Shown: piece by piece, positions 39,128 through 47,036 of the stretch
Layout: the number at the start of each line of letters is the position of its first letter
How positions within the stretch are numbered: position 1 is the first letter of the stretch
Notes under the pieces: generated by a model
Seen by the model: only the letters and a program-made list of their open reading frames with translations
What the model was told of the DNA's origin: nothing
The model's database searches: none
From: Rhodoferax sp. U2-2l
Lineage (GTDB): Bacteria > Pseudomonadota > Gammaproteobacteria > Burkholderiales > Burkholderiaceae_C
Assembly: GCF_020594515.1 (NCBI RefSeq)
Contig: NZ_JAJCTH010000003.1
Coordinates: 248,001-312,000 of the forward strand
Direction of reading: 5' to 3'
Length of the DNA stretch: 64,000 nucleotides
Program-made: the position numbers and the translations under genes

Positions 39128-40684
39128 TCAGTCGCCGAGCACCACCCGATTTCGCCCGGTGTTTTTCGCCTTGTACAGGGCTTCGTCGGCGCGACGGTAG
39201 AGGCTTGTGGCGGTGTCAGCGGCGGTGACTTCGGCCACGCCCAGGCTCATGGTGATCACGCCGAGCGGGGGGTTGGCTGGGTGGGTGAGGGCCATGTCTT
39301 GCAGGGTGGTGCGGATGACTTCGGCTGTGGCGAGAGCCTGGTCGGCGTTGGCCCCTGGCAGTAGCACGCCAAATTCTTCGCCGCCCATGCGTGCTGGCAT
39401 GTCGAGCTCGCGCCGCAAGGTGGTGCGCAGGCCATGGGCAACTTTTTGGAGAGCCTCGTCACCCGCCGGATGACCGTACGTGTCGTTGTATTTTTTGAAA
39501 TGGTCCACATCCATCAGGATCAGGGCGGCCGGCAGCTGCTGGCGCGCGTGCGCTGCCAGGAGGTGATCCAGCCGTTCATTGAATGCGCGCCGGTTGGGCA
39601 GGGCGGTCAGGGTGTCGGTTTGCGACAGCTTTTGCAACTCTTGCACCTGATCGTGCACCACCGCCACCAGACCGCGCGTGTAGCCCGCCAGCGCGGCTAT
39701 TTCGTCTTGGCCGCTGACGGTGACGTCGCCGGTCCAGCACTTGGAGTCAACGATCAACCCCAGCTCTCGCCGGAGCTGGTTGAGGCGTTTCACCACCACC
39801 AGGTCCAGCAGCAGGACCAGCAAAAACCCGCAAGTCACGATCAGGGCGATGACCAGGGCCTGCGTGGCGGCATAACTCCGGTTCGCAACCAATGCTTGTT
39901 GGCGCGGCCAGGTCATCTGAATTTCAGCGATGGTTTGACCTGACAGGCCGGTCAGCGGGTAGTGCAATTCCAGATGGGTGTCGTGGGTCAGGATCTGCAC
40001 GGCCTCCGGGCTGAACGGCTGTTCGCCCGCAGCGCTGCGTTGCGCGCCCATGGCCAGGGTGGGCACGGTGCTGATCTTGAACTGGAGGTCGGCAACTTCA
40101 GAAATCTGCCGGACCATCTGCGCATCAACCCAACGGCCTAACAAGATGTAACCGCGCGACTGCCCCCCGCCTTCGCTGTCCAGGATCGGGCTCAAGCAAA
40201 CCAGTGCCACCCGGGCCTGGGCCTGGATGGCGCCACAGCCACTGGCGGCTTCGCTCAAACGCACATAAGCGGGATAGTGGTGTGCGTCTTTCCGGATGAC
40301 CTCGGTGGCGGGTGTTTCGCCGTTGGGGCCGGGCACCTCGGTCACATCCAGCAGTTGGCCGGACAAGTCCAGCAGCGCCAGAAAATCGACGCTCGCCACG
40401 GCAATGGCCTGCACGCTCAACTCGGCTTCGCGGAACTTGTCCGTGCGGTTGGCAAAATAATCAAACAGCCCCGTCCAGTTGGACCACGACTTCAAGGTGC
40501 CACTGAGTTCCAGCTCACGCGCCTGAAACGTGCTGATCAGGCGCCGCAAATCGCCGCGCGCCTCCACTTCTTCCAGCTGGATTGCTTTTTGATGGCTGTC
40601 CCAGCGCAGGGCCACCAGCGTCAGCAGTGCCAAAACCGACAAGATGCTGATCAGGTAGAGAGAAATTCGTCGCTTGAGCCCCAA
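39128..40684 (-). CDS. Membrane diguanylate cyclase with CHASE4-like sensor domain
   Basis: The 518-residue protein has a first membrane span (YLISILSVLALLTLVALRWDS), a periplasmic CHASE4-like domain (ISTFQARELELSGTLKSWSNWTGLFDYFANRTDKF), a second span (ALVIALIVTCGFLLVLLLDLVVV), a HAMP-like region and a C-terminal GGDEF domain with the active-site motif RMGGEEFGVLLPG. A degenerate RxxD inhibitory site cannot be confirmed. It should make c-di-GMP in response to an extracellular signal. Translation appears to start at a TTG codon (MGLKRRISLYL). A PilZ protein is 3.3 kb away. Confidence 0.88.
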   Translation of the reverse strand: MGLKRRISLYLISILSVLALLTLVALRWDSHQKAIQLEEVEARGDLRRLISTFQARELELSGTLKSWSNWTGLFDYFANRTDKFREAELSVQAIAVASVDFLALLDLSGQLLDVTEVPGPNGETPATEVIRKDAHHYPAYVRLSEAASGCGAIQAQARVALVCLSPILDSEGGGQSRGYILLGRWVDAQMVRQISEVADLQFKISTVPTLAMGAQRSAAGEQPFSPEAVQILTHDTHLELHYPLTGLSGQTIAEIQMTWPRQQALVANRSYAATQALVIALIVTCGFLLVLLLDLVVVKRLNQLRRELGLIVDSKCWTGDVTVSGQDEIAALAGYTRGLVAVVHDQVQELQKLSQTDTLTALPNRRAFNERLDHLLAAHARQQLPAALILMDVDHFKKYNDTYGHPAGDEALQKVAHGLRTTLRRELDMPARMGGEEFGVLLPGANADQALATAEVIRTTLQDMALTHPANPPLGVITMSLGVAEVTAADTATSLYRRADEALYKAKNTGRNRVVLGD

Positions 40685-41083
40685 TTGAAATCAACCCTTT
40701 TTTTCGTTCGGCCAGAGGTGCGCGGATGTGGTGTGCGCTTGCCATCAGCTGCTCGGTGAGATGGCACCCTCGGGTGTGTGCCATGTGCAAGAGGTGTCCG
40801 AGCCATCGTCGAACAAACTTTGCAGCAGTCGCTGGTGCGCCTTGGTTTGGGCACATCATAAGGGGGCCGCGCCGAGGTTTCCAAACAGCCTGCAGGCCGG
40901 CAAGTGCGTGGTGCATAATCCACTGCCCGCAAAGGGATGACGCAGCCGGAAAAACCGGTTTCTGAAAACCTTATCAATCAACAGTTTAGGTGGTGTTTGG
41001 ACCTGAGTTCGTTCACCGCCAGCTGCACCAAGCCCCCGCTGTTGATCGGGCCAACCCCACGAACCCATTGATGACCACGCCGC
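40685..41083. other. 399-bp divergent intergenic region between cyclase and J-protein genes
   Basis: No gene, tRNA or known riboswitch was recognised. It must hold the promoters of both the cyclase gene (minus) and the J-protein operon (plus). A perfect 10-bp palindrome AAACCGGTTT lies at 40952-40961 beside a CCGG-AAAAA-CCGG hairpin, about 125 bp before the J-protein start. Short open frames on both strands here have no protein-like composition. Confidence 0.5.
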
Positions 41084-41365
41084 ATGCAGCATAAGGACCA
41101 TTACGCCGCGTTGGGCCTGCCCAGCTCGGCCACACTGGCTGACATCAAGAAAGCCTTTCGCCAGCAGGCGTCTGTGCACCACCCGGACCGCAACGCCTCG
41201 CCGCAGGCACCGGCGCGTTTTCGGGCGGTGCAAGAGGCTTACGAGGTGTTGTCTGACCCGGGCTTGCGCAAAGCCTATGATGACAATCGCCAGCGCAACC
41301 TGCTCGACAGCCCCCTGGACACTGCCCGCAGCATCTGGCTCGACTATTTTGGCCGCCTGGTTTGA
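41084..41365 (+). CDS. Mini J-domain (DnaJ-like) protein
   Basis: This 93-residue protein is almost only a J domain: KDHYAALGLPSSATLADIKKAFRQQASVHHPDRN carries the HPD motif that activates Hsp70 ATPase, followed by FRAVQEAYEVLSDPGLRKAYDDNRQRN. A short tail (LDTARSIWLDYFGRLV) follows; no zinc or substrate-binding domain is present. It is the first gene of a four-gene run with three unrecognised proteins, so it probably recruits DnaK to a specific client in this operon. Confidence 0.9.
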   Translation: MQHKDHYAALGLPSSATLADIKKAFRQQASVHHPDRNASPQAPARFRAVQEAYEVLSDPGLRKAYDDNRQRNLLDSPLDTARSIWLDYFGRLV

Positions 41366-41390
41366 GGCTGGCCCCACCGAAAGTAACGCC

Positions 41391-41966
41391 ATGAGCATGT
41401 CTGCATTTTTTCGCGCCTTGCGCTCGTCCTACCAGGCCGAGATCGACGACCTCGCCTCGGACTCCGAGGGCAAGGATGTGCTGCGCCGACGCCTGCTGGA
41501 AAAGCGCGGCCAGATCGCCTTTTTGAGCCAGATGATGGAGTCCGCCCCCGAGATGGTGGCGGTAGCTTTTCATGGTGGCTTCCACTTTGAGCTGCCGGCC
41601 GTCATGGAGCAGCTGCTGACGCTGGAGTCGGACGAGTTCCCGGATTGGGACAGCCTCTCTGACGCCGTGCAACTCACGCCCTGGGCCAAAGACATGGCCG
41701 CCGTGTTGCTCAAGCAACCGCAGGGCGACTGGTTCATGACGGTGGCCGCTGCGCTGGAATATATGTACCACCGCCCGTCGCCGCACCACCATGAAGTGGC
41801 GCATGCCGACGAGCACGGTGAACACGGTGCGCGGGGCAGTTCGCGTGACCTGGATCATGGCCACGACTTTGATGCGGATGACGATCATGCGCACAAGACC
41901 GACCAGGACCACGACGAGGCCAGCGCAGACTGGCTGGAAGACCAAGGTTTTGACCGCAAGGAGTGA
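41391..41966 (+). CDS. Unrecognised acidic protein with His/Asp-rich tail
   Basis: I do not recognise this 191-residue protein. The N-terminal two thirds are predicted helical (FFRALRSSYQAEIDDLASDSEGKDVLRRRLLEKRGQ). The C-terminal tail from about residue 130 is rich in His, Asp and Glu (YHRPSPHHHEVAHADEHGEHG and DLDHGHDFDADDDHAHK), a composition often seen in metal-binding or metallochaperone tails. The start MSMSAFF at 41391 is preferred over longer frames that overlap the J-protein gene. It starts 25 bp after the J-protein stop and is followed one base later by the next gene. Confidence 0.75.
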   Translation: MSMSAFFRALRSSYQAEIDDLASDSEGKDVLRRRLLEKRGQIAFLSQMMESAPEMVAVAFHGGFHFELPAVMEQLLTLESDEFPDWDSLSDAVQLTPWAKDMAAVLLKQPQGDWFMTVAAALEYMYHRPSPHHHEVAHADEHGEHGARGSSRDLDHGHDFDADDDHAHKTDQDHDEASADWLEDQGFDRKE

Positions 41967-41967
41967 T

Positions 41968-42711
41968 ATGCAGCATTTGGCCCTGATCGAAAAAACCCAG
42001 TCCCTGATCGCCGCTGGCGACATCGTCGGCGCGGAGCATGCGTTGGTGGCATTGGCCGACGCGCAGGGCGACGGCGCCCTGATGGAAGTGCTGACGCAGT
42101 TGCCTCCCAAAGACGTGCTGGCGATCATCCGCGAGTACGACAACTCCAAGGCCTCCATCATCAACCTGATGCTGACCCCCGAGCAATTTGCCCGCGCCGT
42201 GGTCATCGAGAAGCAGTACCGCGACCTGACCCGCGCGCATTTGCGCGGCATGATGAACTCGGTCATCTTCCGCGATGGCGCGGATTCGCTGGCGTTTTTG
42301 ACCGCGATTGGTGACCTGGAAGGCGGCAGCGAGGCGCTGGCCGACTACTTTGAGGAGAAGTGGAGCCGCATCGAGGCGTTTGCCCGCACTGGCACCTTTG
42401 ACACGGTGGAAGACGACGGCGCGATGATCGACGAGGACGACCTGCGCGCCAACGCCTGGGCGCGCCCGCGTATCGAGCTTGATGAGGTCGCCGACCAGGA
42501 CTGGATGCAAACCGCCTGGCTGCTGCGCCACGAACTGCCTGACCTGTTCATCGAAATGCTGGTGGTGTTACGCGCCAAGGCCCGCGCGTTTGAACTGGGC
42601 CTGGACGCCGAAGACCTGGAAGAAGACGACGGCAAGGTCGAAACCCGCGACACCGATCTGGGCAAAGCCACGCCAGCCGCCCGCGAGTCGGACGAAGAAT
42701 CCGCCATTTAG
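41968..42711 (+). CDS. Unrecognised acidic helical protein
   Basis: This 247-residue soluble protein is not recognised. It begins MQHLALIEKTQSLIAAGDIVGAEHALVALAD, a helix-turn-helix-repeat-like beginning, then LPPKDVLAIIREYDNSKASIINLMLTPEQFARAVVIEKQYRD, which has a look of repeated helical hairpins. The C-terminal tail is strongly acidic (DAEDLEEDDGKVETRDTD). It starts one base after the preceding stop (TGATATG), so it is translationally coupled to it. No catalytic motif is visible. Confidence 0.75.
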   Translation: MQHLALIEKTQSLIAAGDIVGAEHALVALADAQGDGALMEVLTQLPPKDVLAIIREYDNSKASIINLMLTPEQFARAVVIEKQYRDLTRAHLRGMMNSVIFRDGADSLAFLTAIGDLEGGSEALADYFEEKWSRIEAFARTGTFDTVEDDGAMIDEDDLRANAWARPRIELDEVADQDWMQTAWLLRHELPDLFIEMLVVLRAKARAFELGLDAEDLEEDDGKVETRDTDLGKATPAARESDEESAI

Positions 42712-42750
42712 TTTGAACAAGACAGGCCGCCCGGCCTGCTTTTGCACCGC

Positions 42751-43974
42751 ATGACCACCACCTCAGCCCCTGCCGCAGGCACCGTCTCGCTGTTTGATAG
42801 CCGCCCTTTTTTCGAAAAGGCGCTGATTTTTGGCGTGCAGCACGGGCTGATCGATCAGGCCAAACTCGACGAGATTGCCGCTGACGCACCCAAAGGCATG
42901 GTGCAGATTGCGCGCTACTTCGGCAGCGAATATCTGCGCCCCGAGCTGGAGAAAGCGCGTGACCGCATCGTTAATCTGGTCAGCCTGCACCTGCAGACGG
43001 CCAGCGCGGGCGATCTGCACGTGGCGGCCACCTTGTTGCGCGACCACTCCTTTTTGTCGCGCTCCAAAGCCGGGTCGGACATGCTCAAGGCGCTGATCGT
43101 GATGCCGCAAAACACCCATTTCGGCATGAACGAGCGCGGTGGTTTTTCAGACCGCCACATCCCGCAACTGGCGCGCTGGTCCTTGGCCCCGTTTGTCGAA
43201 GTGCAAGCGGAATTGGCGGTGCGCCAGCGTGTGGCCCAGGTGGTGGACGCCGCGCTGTGGCTGGCGGATCAGCTCGGCCTACCTGCCGACGAACTGCAAG
43301 ACTACGAGCCCGACGCCGAAGCGGTGATCCGCACCGCCTTGCTGGCGCTGGCCACCCGGCGCAAGGCGCTGCCGGACTGGGCAGACTTTGAAAAAATGGT
43401 GCTGGCCCTGCGGCGCAAAGACCCGGCTGCGGTGGCGTCAAGTGTGGTGTTGCCCAAGAACCTGCCACCCGAGTACCACGAGGTGGTGACGTCAGTGCAA
43501 CAAAGTGTGCTGGCAGATTTACCCCGGCTGCTCGATGGGCGGCTGGGCATCCGCAAGCTGTTTGACCAGACCCCGGCCTTCATGGGGCGTTATTTCTGGA
43601 TCGAAGACGCGTTGAGTGAAGTCGGCCAGCATGACCGCGAGCGCTCGGCCGCCTGGGACAAGCTCACCCAGGGCCATGGTGACGACGGCACGTTGCTGAC
43701 CCTGTTGGTGTGTGTGGCGGCGGGCAGCGCCCCCAAAACCCTGCTGACCGACAAGTCAGCTGCGACGCTGATCCGCAAGATGCGCAAAAGCGGTTTTCAG
43801 CCCGAACTGGCGGCGGCCTTCATCCGGGACCACGCACCCGAGCAGCACCAAGACGACTACGCCCGCTTGTGGCAGGACTTTGTGGCCGAAGCCCAAGCCA
43901 CCCTGCTCAGCGACTTTGACAGCAAGCTCAGTGATGCGCTGTCGTTGTTGCGGCGGGAATGCAACGTGGCCTGA
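42751..43974 (+). CDS. Unrecognised 407-residue soluble protein
   Basis: I cannot assign this protein. It starts MTTTSAPAAGTVSLFDSRPFFEKALIFGVQHGLIDQAKLDEIAAD and appears largely helical and cytoplasmic, with no signal, span or clear enzyme motif. It contains few Cys and no visible nucleotide-binding loop. It starts 39 bp after the previous gene and ends the J-protein operon. A structural or adaptor role with the co-chaperone is possible, but only inferred from position. Confidence 0.75.
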   Translation: MTTTSAPAAGTVSLFDSRPFFEKALIFGVQHGLIDQAKLDEIAADAPKGMVQIARYFGSEYLRPELEKARDRIVNLVSLHLQTASAGDLHVAATLLRDHSFLSRSKAGSDMLKALIVMPQNTHFGMNERGGFSDRHIPQLARWSLAPFVEVQAELAVRQRVAQVVDAALWLADQLGLPADELQDYEPDAEAVIRTALLALATRRKALPDWADFEKMVLALRRKDPAAVASSVVLPKNLPPEYHEVVTSVQQSVLADLPRLLDGRLGIRKLFDQTPAFMGRYFWIEDALSEVGQHDRERSAAWDKLTQGHGDDGTLLTLLVCVAAGSAPKTLLTDKSAATLIRKMRKSGFQPELAAAFIRDHAPEQHQDDYARLWQDFVAEAQATLLSDFDSKLSDALSLLRRECNVA

Positions 43975-43997
43975 TCCGGCCAGTTTTGGGCAGCGCC

Positions 43998-44381
43998 TCA
44001 GGCGTGCCGGGTTGAGAAAAGCTGCGACAGTTCGCGGTCCATCAAATCAGCGTCGCCGGTGTTGAGCTCCAGCAGACGGCGCAGCAGCGTCAGGCTGGCC
44101 AGGTCGATGTGCTCGCAACGCAGGCCCACGTGGCAGTCTTTCAAGTGGGCGATGGTGCCCGCCATTTCAATGACCTCATCGTCGCCCGACAGCGGCAACA
44201 GCAAACGGCAAGGCGCTTGCAACTGGATGTCTTCAGGCACATCGGTCTGCACCAGTGCGCCTTTGAGGGCAATGTCCAGCAGGGTCACTTCCAGATTTTT
44301 GCCAGGCAGGTGCAGTGTGACGGCAGCGCTGAACGGGACGCGCGAAAACTGGCGGTGACCTTCGGCAGGGATGGCATTCAT
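43998..44381 (-). CDS. PilZ domain protein
   Basis: The 127-residue protein is a single PilZ domain. The c-di-GMP binding motif is RQFSRVPFSAAVTL (an RxxxR element at residues 10-14) and the second motif is the D-x-S-x-x-G equivalent LDIALKGALV, where Ser is replaced by Ala. It probably binds c-di-GMP and controls surface or motility functions. It lies 23 bp after the J-protein operon on the opposite strand and near the membrane cyclase gene. Confidence 0.85.
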   Translation of the reverse strand: MNAIPAEGHRQFSRVPFSAAVTLHLPGKNLEVTLLDIALKGALVQTDVPEDIQLQAPCRLLLPLSGDDEVIEMAGTIAHLKDCHVGLRCEHIDLASLTLLRRLLELNTGDADLMDRELSQLFSTRHA

Positions 44382-44497
44382 GAGGTTTCCTTGGGACGTG
44401 GCGTGAACCGGTGCGGCTCAAACTCAAATCATAAAGCACGCCAAATCGCATGGGATGAGGCTGGGTGCAGCGGGACTCCAAGCTACAATTGAACCGT

Positions 44498-44587
44498 GGA
44501 AGCTTGGCCGAGCGGTTTAAGGCACCGGTCTTGAAAACCGGCGATGTTTTACGACATCCGTGAGTTCGAATCTCACAGCTTCCGCCA
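44498..44587 (+). tRNA. tRNA-Ser (anticodon UGA)
   Basis: The 90-base gene includes an encoded CCA end. Acceptor arms GGAAGCT and AGCTTCC pair fully. The D arm is GCCGAGCGGTTTAAGGC, the anticodon arm is CCGGT-CTTGAAA-ACCGG with TGA in the loop (serine), the long variable arm (GATGTTTTACGACATC) is typical of tRNA-Ser, and the T arm is GTGAG-TTCGAAT-CTCAC. Discriminator base G precedes CCA. Confidence 0.98.
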
Positions 44588-44593
44588 GCATAC

Positions 44594-44627
44594 AACCCCA
44601 AGTGATTGATTCACTTGGGGTTTTTTT
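44594..44627 (+). terminator. Rho-independent terminator of tRNA-Ser
   Basis: A perfect 12-bp stem (AACCCCAAGTGA, loop TTGAT, TCACTTGGGGTT) is followed by a T-tract to 44627. It starts seven bases after the tRNA CCA and so ends the tRNA transcript. Its A-rich opposite side is not followed by T on the minus strand, so it does not clearly terminate the facing Rnf operon. Confidence 0.93.
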
Positions 44628-44649
44628 CTTGCCTGACGCAAGCGGTGTG

Positions 44650-45510
44650 TCAGTACAACACCACATGCCAGCGACCGCTGGCCAGCAGGTTCTGGCGAAT
44701 GTGGGTCCAGGCCTCGGTGCCGCCCAGGATGTTGGCGAAGCTGTCTTCCACCCGGCCCAGCATGGCGTGCGGGCCGGCGATATAGACCTGGGTGCTGGCC
44801 TCTTGCAGCATCTCCCGCACCTCGGCGGCATTTTTTTCAATCGCCAGTTCCACCGCTGGTGGTTCGTCAAAATGCGGCCGCGGGCTCACCGCCTGAAAAG
44901 CCTTGAAGGTGGACTGATCAAAATAGTTCGCCAGATCCTGGTTCTGGTCGTTCATGTAGAGCATTTCCAGGCCGCTGCGGGCACCGTAAAACAGCCGCAC
45001 CTTGCCGTCCCAGCCGCCCAACGTGTCGTAAATGCGGTTCACCAGCCCGCGAAAGGGGGCAATGCCGGTGCCCATGCCCACCATCAGCAGGGGCGACTGG
45101 CGGTTGGCCGGGATCGAAAACGGGTGGCCTGAGGGGCCCGAAAAACGCACCACGCTGCCCAGCGGCAGATCACACAGGTAGTTGGAGGCGACACCGGCAT
45201 AACGCTCGCCACTGAAGTCATCGAGGTAGCTGCAGCGGCGCACCAGCAACGAGAACTCGGTGTGTTGCGCGTCGACGTGGTCGATGTGCGCCAGCGAATA
45301 CAGGCGGGTGTGGTGCTGGTTGCCAAATTGGCCGGGGGCCATGATCTGGATGCATTGGCCGATCCGGGCGTCAAAGCCGGCATCGTCGGTTGAAAAGATC
45401 ATGTGCCGCACATCTTCGGGGGAGTCGGGCGGCGTGATCCGGCTGCTGCCGATGAGTCTGGCCGTCAGGAGCCGTTGATCATCTGCGGTGGGGGTGTCGG
45501 TGCTTGGCAT
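44650..45510 (-). CDS. Plant-type ferredoxin-NADP+ reductase-like flavoprotein
   Basis: This 286-residue protein has the FNR family FAD motif HTRLYSLAHIDH (RxYS), the NAD(P) loop LLMVGMGTGIAPFRGLVNR, and the end GRWHVVLY with a C-terminal Tyr that in plant-type FNR stacks on FAD. A middle segment FSGPSGHPFSIPANRQ is also typical. It probably exchanges electrons between ferredoxin and NADP(H). It is the last gene of the PFOR-Rnf operon, adding an NADPH outlet to the ferredoxin pool. BoxA-type reductases share the C-terminal half, so oxygenase-reductase is an alternative. Confidence 0.85.
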   Translation of the reverse strand: MPSTDTPTADDQRLLTARLIGSSRITPPDSPEDVRHMIFSTDDAGFDARIGQCIQIMAPGQFGNQHHTRLYSLAHIDHVDAQHTEFSLLVRRCSYLDDFSGERYAGVASNYLCDLPLGSVVRFSGPSGHPFSIPANRQSPLLMVGMGTGIAPFRGLVNRIYDTLGGWDGKVRLFYGARSGLEMLYMNDQNQDLANYFDQSTFKAFQAVSPRPHFDEPPAVELAIEKNAAEVREMLQEASTQVYIAGPHAMLGRVEDSFANILGGTEAWTHIRQNLLASGRWHVVLY

Positions 45511-45536
45511 GGTGTGGGTTCCTTGTGGGTGGTTGG

Positions 45537-45776
45537 TCAGGTTTCTTTGGAACGGTTGGCAACCGGGATGGGCCGCTGTGGGGTGGTTGGGCCGGGGGGA
45601 CTGCTGCAGGTTTTGGCACAGCCGCCGCAGCCGCCGCCACAGCCCGCGCCCGCTTCCCGGAACGGGCCCGCCTCGGGGTGGCGCGCTGCCACACGGCGCG
45701 CCAGGGTCTGGACCGTGATCCAGACGCCCAGCAGCACCCCCAGGGTGGCCAGCGCGCTCAAATAGTTGGCCAGCAC
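45537..45776 (-). CDS. Small Cys-rich membrane protein after rnfA (NqrM/FeoB-associated-like)
   Basis: This 79-residue frame begins at GTG one base after the rnfA stop (an ATG at 45797 inside rnfA is the alternative). It has one membrane span (LSALATLGVLLGVWITVQTLA) and then a Cys/Gly cluster, AGAGCGGGCGGCAKTCSSP, with four Cys in about a dozen residues, and a Pro-rich tail. NqrM, which is needed to deliver iron to the NqrD/NqrE centre, has the same simple layout of one span plus four Cys; FeoB-associated proteins do too. RnfA/RnfE are NqrE/NqrD homologues, so a comparable assembly role is plausible but inferred. Confidence 0.7.
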   Translation of the reverse strand: MLANYLSALATLGVLLGVWITVQTLARRVAARHPEAGPFREAGAGCGGGCGGCAKTCSSPPGPTTPQRPIPVANRSKET

Positions 45777-45777
45777 T

Positions 45778-46356
45778 TTAGTTCCCCAGCCCGGCAAAAC
45801 CCATGAACGAGAGTGACAGCAGCCCGGCCAGCATCAAGGCCAGGGCCGAACCGCGCGCGATGTCTGGCACCTCCACCAGTTGCATGCGTTCGCGCAGGCC
45901 GGCCATCAGCACCAGCGCCAGCGTGAAGCCGATGCCGCCGCCCAATGCAAACGCCATCGACTGGACAAAACTGTAGTCACGCGCGGTCTGGAACAGCGCC
46001 ACGCCCAACACCGCGCAATTGGTGGTGATCAGTGGCAGGTAAATGCCCAGGGCCCGAAACAGCGCCGGGCTGTGTTTTTTGAGCACCATCTCCACCAGTT
46101 GCACCGCTGACGCGATGATCACGATGTAGGAGATCAGCCGCAAAAACTCCAGGTGCAACAGGCCCAGAAGCCAGTTGAGCCCAAAAGCGCACAGCGAAGC
46201 CACCACCATCACGAAGGTGGTGGCCACGCCCATGGGGAACGCTGTTTCCAGCTTGCCCGATACGCCCAAAAACGGGCACAAACCCAGAAACATGGCCAGC
46301 ACAAAGTTGTTGGCCAGGATCACGCTGATAAAAATTTGATATGCCGATTCCTGCAT
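45778..46356 (-). CDS. rnfA: Electron transport complex subunit RnfA
   Basis: RnfA is a six-span membrane subunit that with RnfE holds an iron-sulfur centre inside the membrane. The 192-residue protein has MQESAYQIFISVILANNFVLAMFLGLCPFLGVSGK, where the half-membrane Cys lies in GLCPFLG, and the second conserved TTNCAVLGVALFQ. It follows rnfE by five bases. The start at MQES is standard (E. coli RsxA is 193 residues). Confidence 0.96.
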   Translation of the reverse strand: MQESAYQIFISVILANNFVLAMFLGLCPFLGVSGKLETAFPMGVATTFVMVVASLCAFGLNWLLGLLHLEFLRLISYIVIIASAVQLVEMVLKKHSPALFRALGIYLPLITTNCAVLGVALFQTARDYSFVQSMAFALGGGIGFTLALVLMAGLRERMQLVEVPDIARGSALALMLAGLLSLSFMGFAGLGN

Positions 46357-46361
46357 GATGC

Positions 46362-47036
46362 TCAAGCCTTTGCGGCAGCTGTTTTGACCAACAAGGTTTT
46401 GGATTTGCGCTTTTCCCACCAGGCAAACAGCAACAACCAGGAGCCCAGCACAAAGAAGCCACCCGGTGGCAGCACCATCACCACCCAGGGCTGGAAGTCC
46501 GCCCCGAACAGGCTGATGCCAAACAGGCTGCCGGCACCCAGAATCTCACGCACTGTGCCCAGTGCCAGCAGCCCGATCATGAACCCCAACCCCATGCCCG
46601 CCGCGTTGACCATGGCGCGCAGCGGCGGGTTTTTGGAGGCATGGGCTTCGGCCCGGCCCAGAATGATGCAATTCACCACGATCAGCTGGATAAACGCCCC
46701 AAGTGCTTCGTACAGCGCCAGGCTGATGGACTGAATGGCGTAGTCCACCACCGTGACAAACGTGGCAATGATGACGATGTAGGTGGCGATGCGTACCTCT
46801 TTGGGAATCACCTTGCGCAACAGCGACACCAGCAGCGCCGAGCAGACCAGCACCAGCAGCGTGGCCACGCCCATTGACAGCGCATTGATGGCAGACACCG
46901 TGACCGCCAGGGTGGGGCACATGCCCAGCATCATCACAAACACCGGGTTCTGGCGCCAGATGCCTTCCGTGAAATCGTCCCAGCTGACGCCGCCGGTGGC
47001 GTCCACAGCAGGCTTGGTCTTGGGTTGCTCACTCAT
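46362..47036 (-). CDS. rnfE: Electron transport complex subunit RnfE
   Basis: This 224-residue six-span subunit pairs with RnfA. Its conserved Cys segments are VMMLGMCPTLAVTVSAINAL and IVVNCIILGRAEAHASKN, the equivalents of those in RnfA that bind the intramembrane iron centre. It overlaps rnfG by four bases (ATGA). Length fits the family (about 200-230). Confidence 0.96.
   Translation of the reverse strand: MSEQPKTKPAVDATGGVSWDDFTEGIWRQNPVFVMMLGMCPTLAVTVSAINALSMGVATLLVLVCSALLVSLLRKVIPKEVRIATYIVIIATFVTVVDYAIQSISLALYEALGAFIQLIVVNCIILGRAEAHASKNPPLRAMVNAAGMGLGFMIGLLALGTVREILGAGSLFGISLFGADFQPWVVMVLPPGGFFVLGSWLLLFAWWEKRKSKTLLVKTAAAKA

Noticed and set aside
40685-41083. Riboswitch upstream of the J-protein operon
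   Set aside because: Small hairpins and an AAACCGGTTT palindrome exist, but nothing matches a riboswitch class I know.
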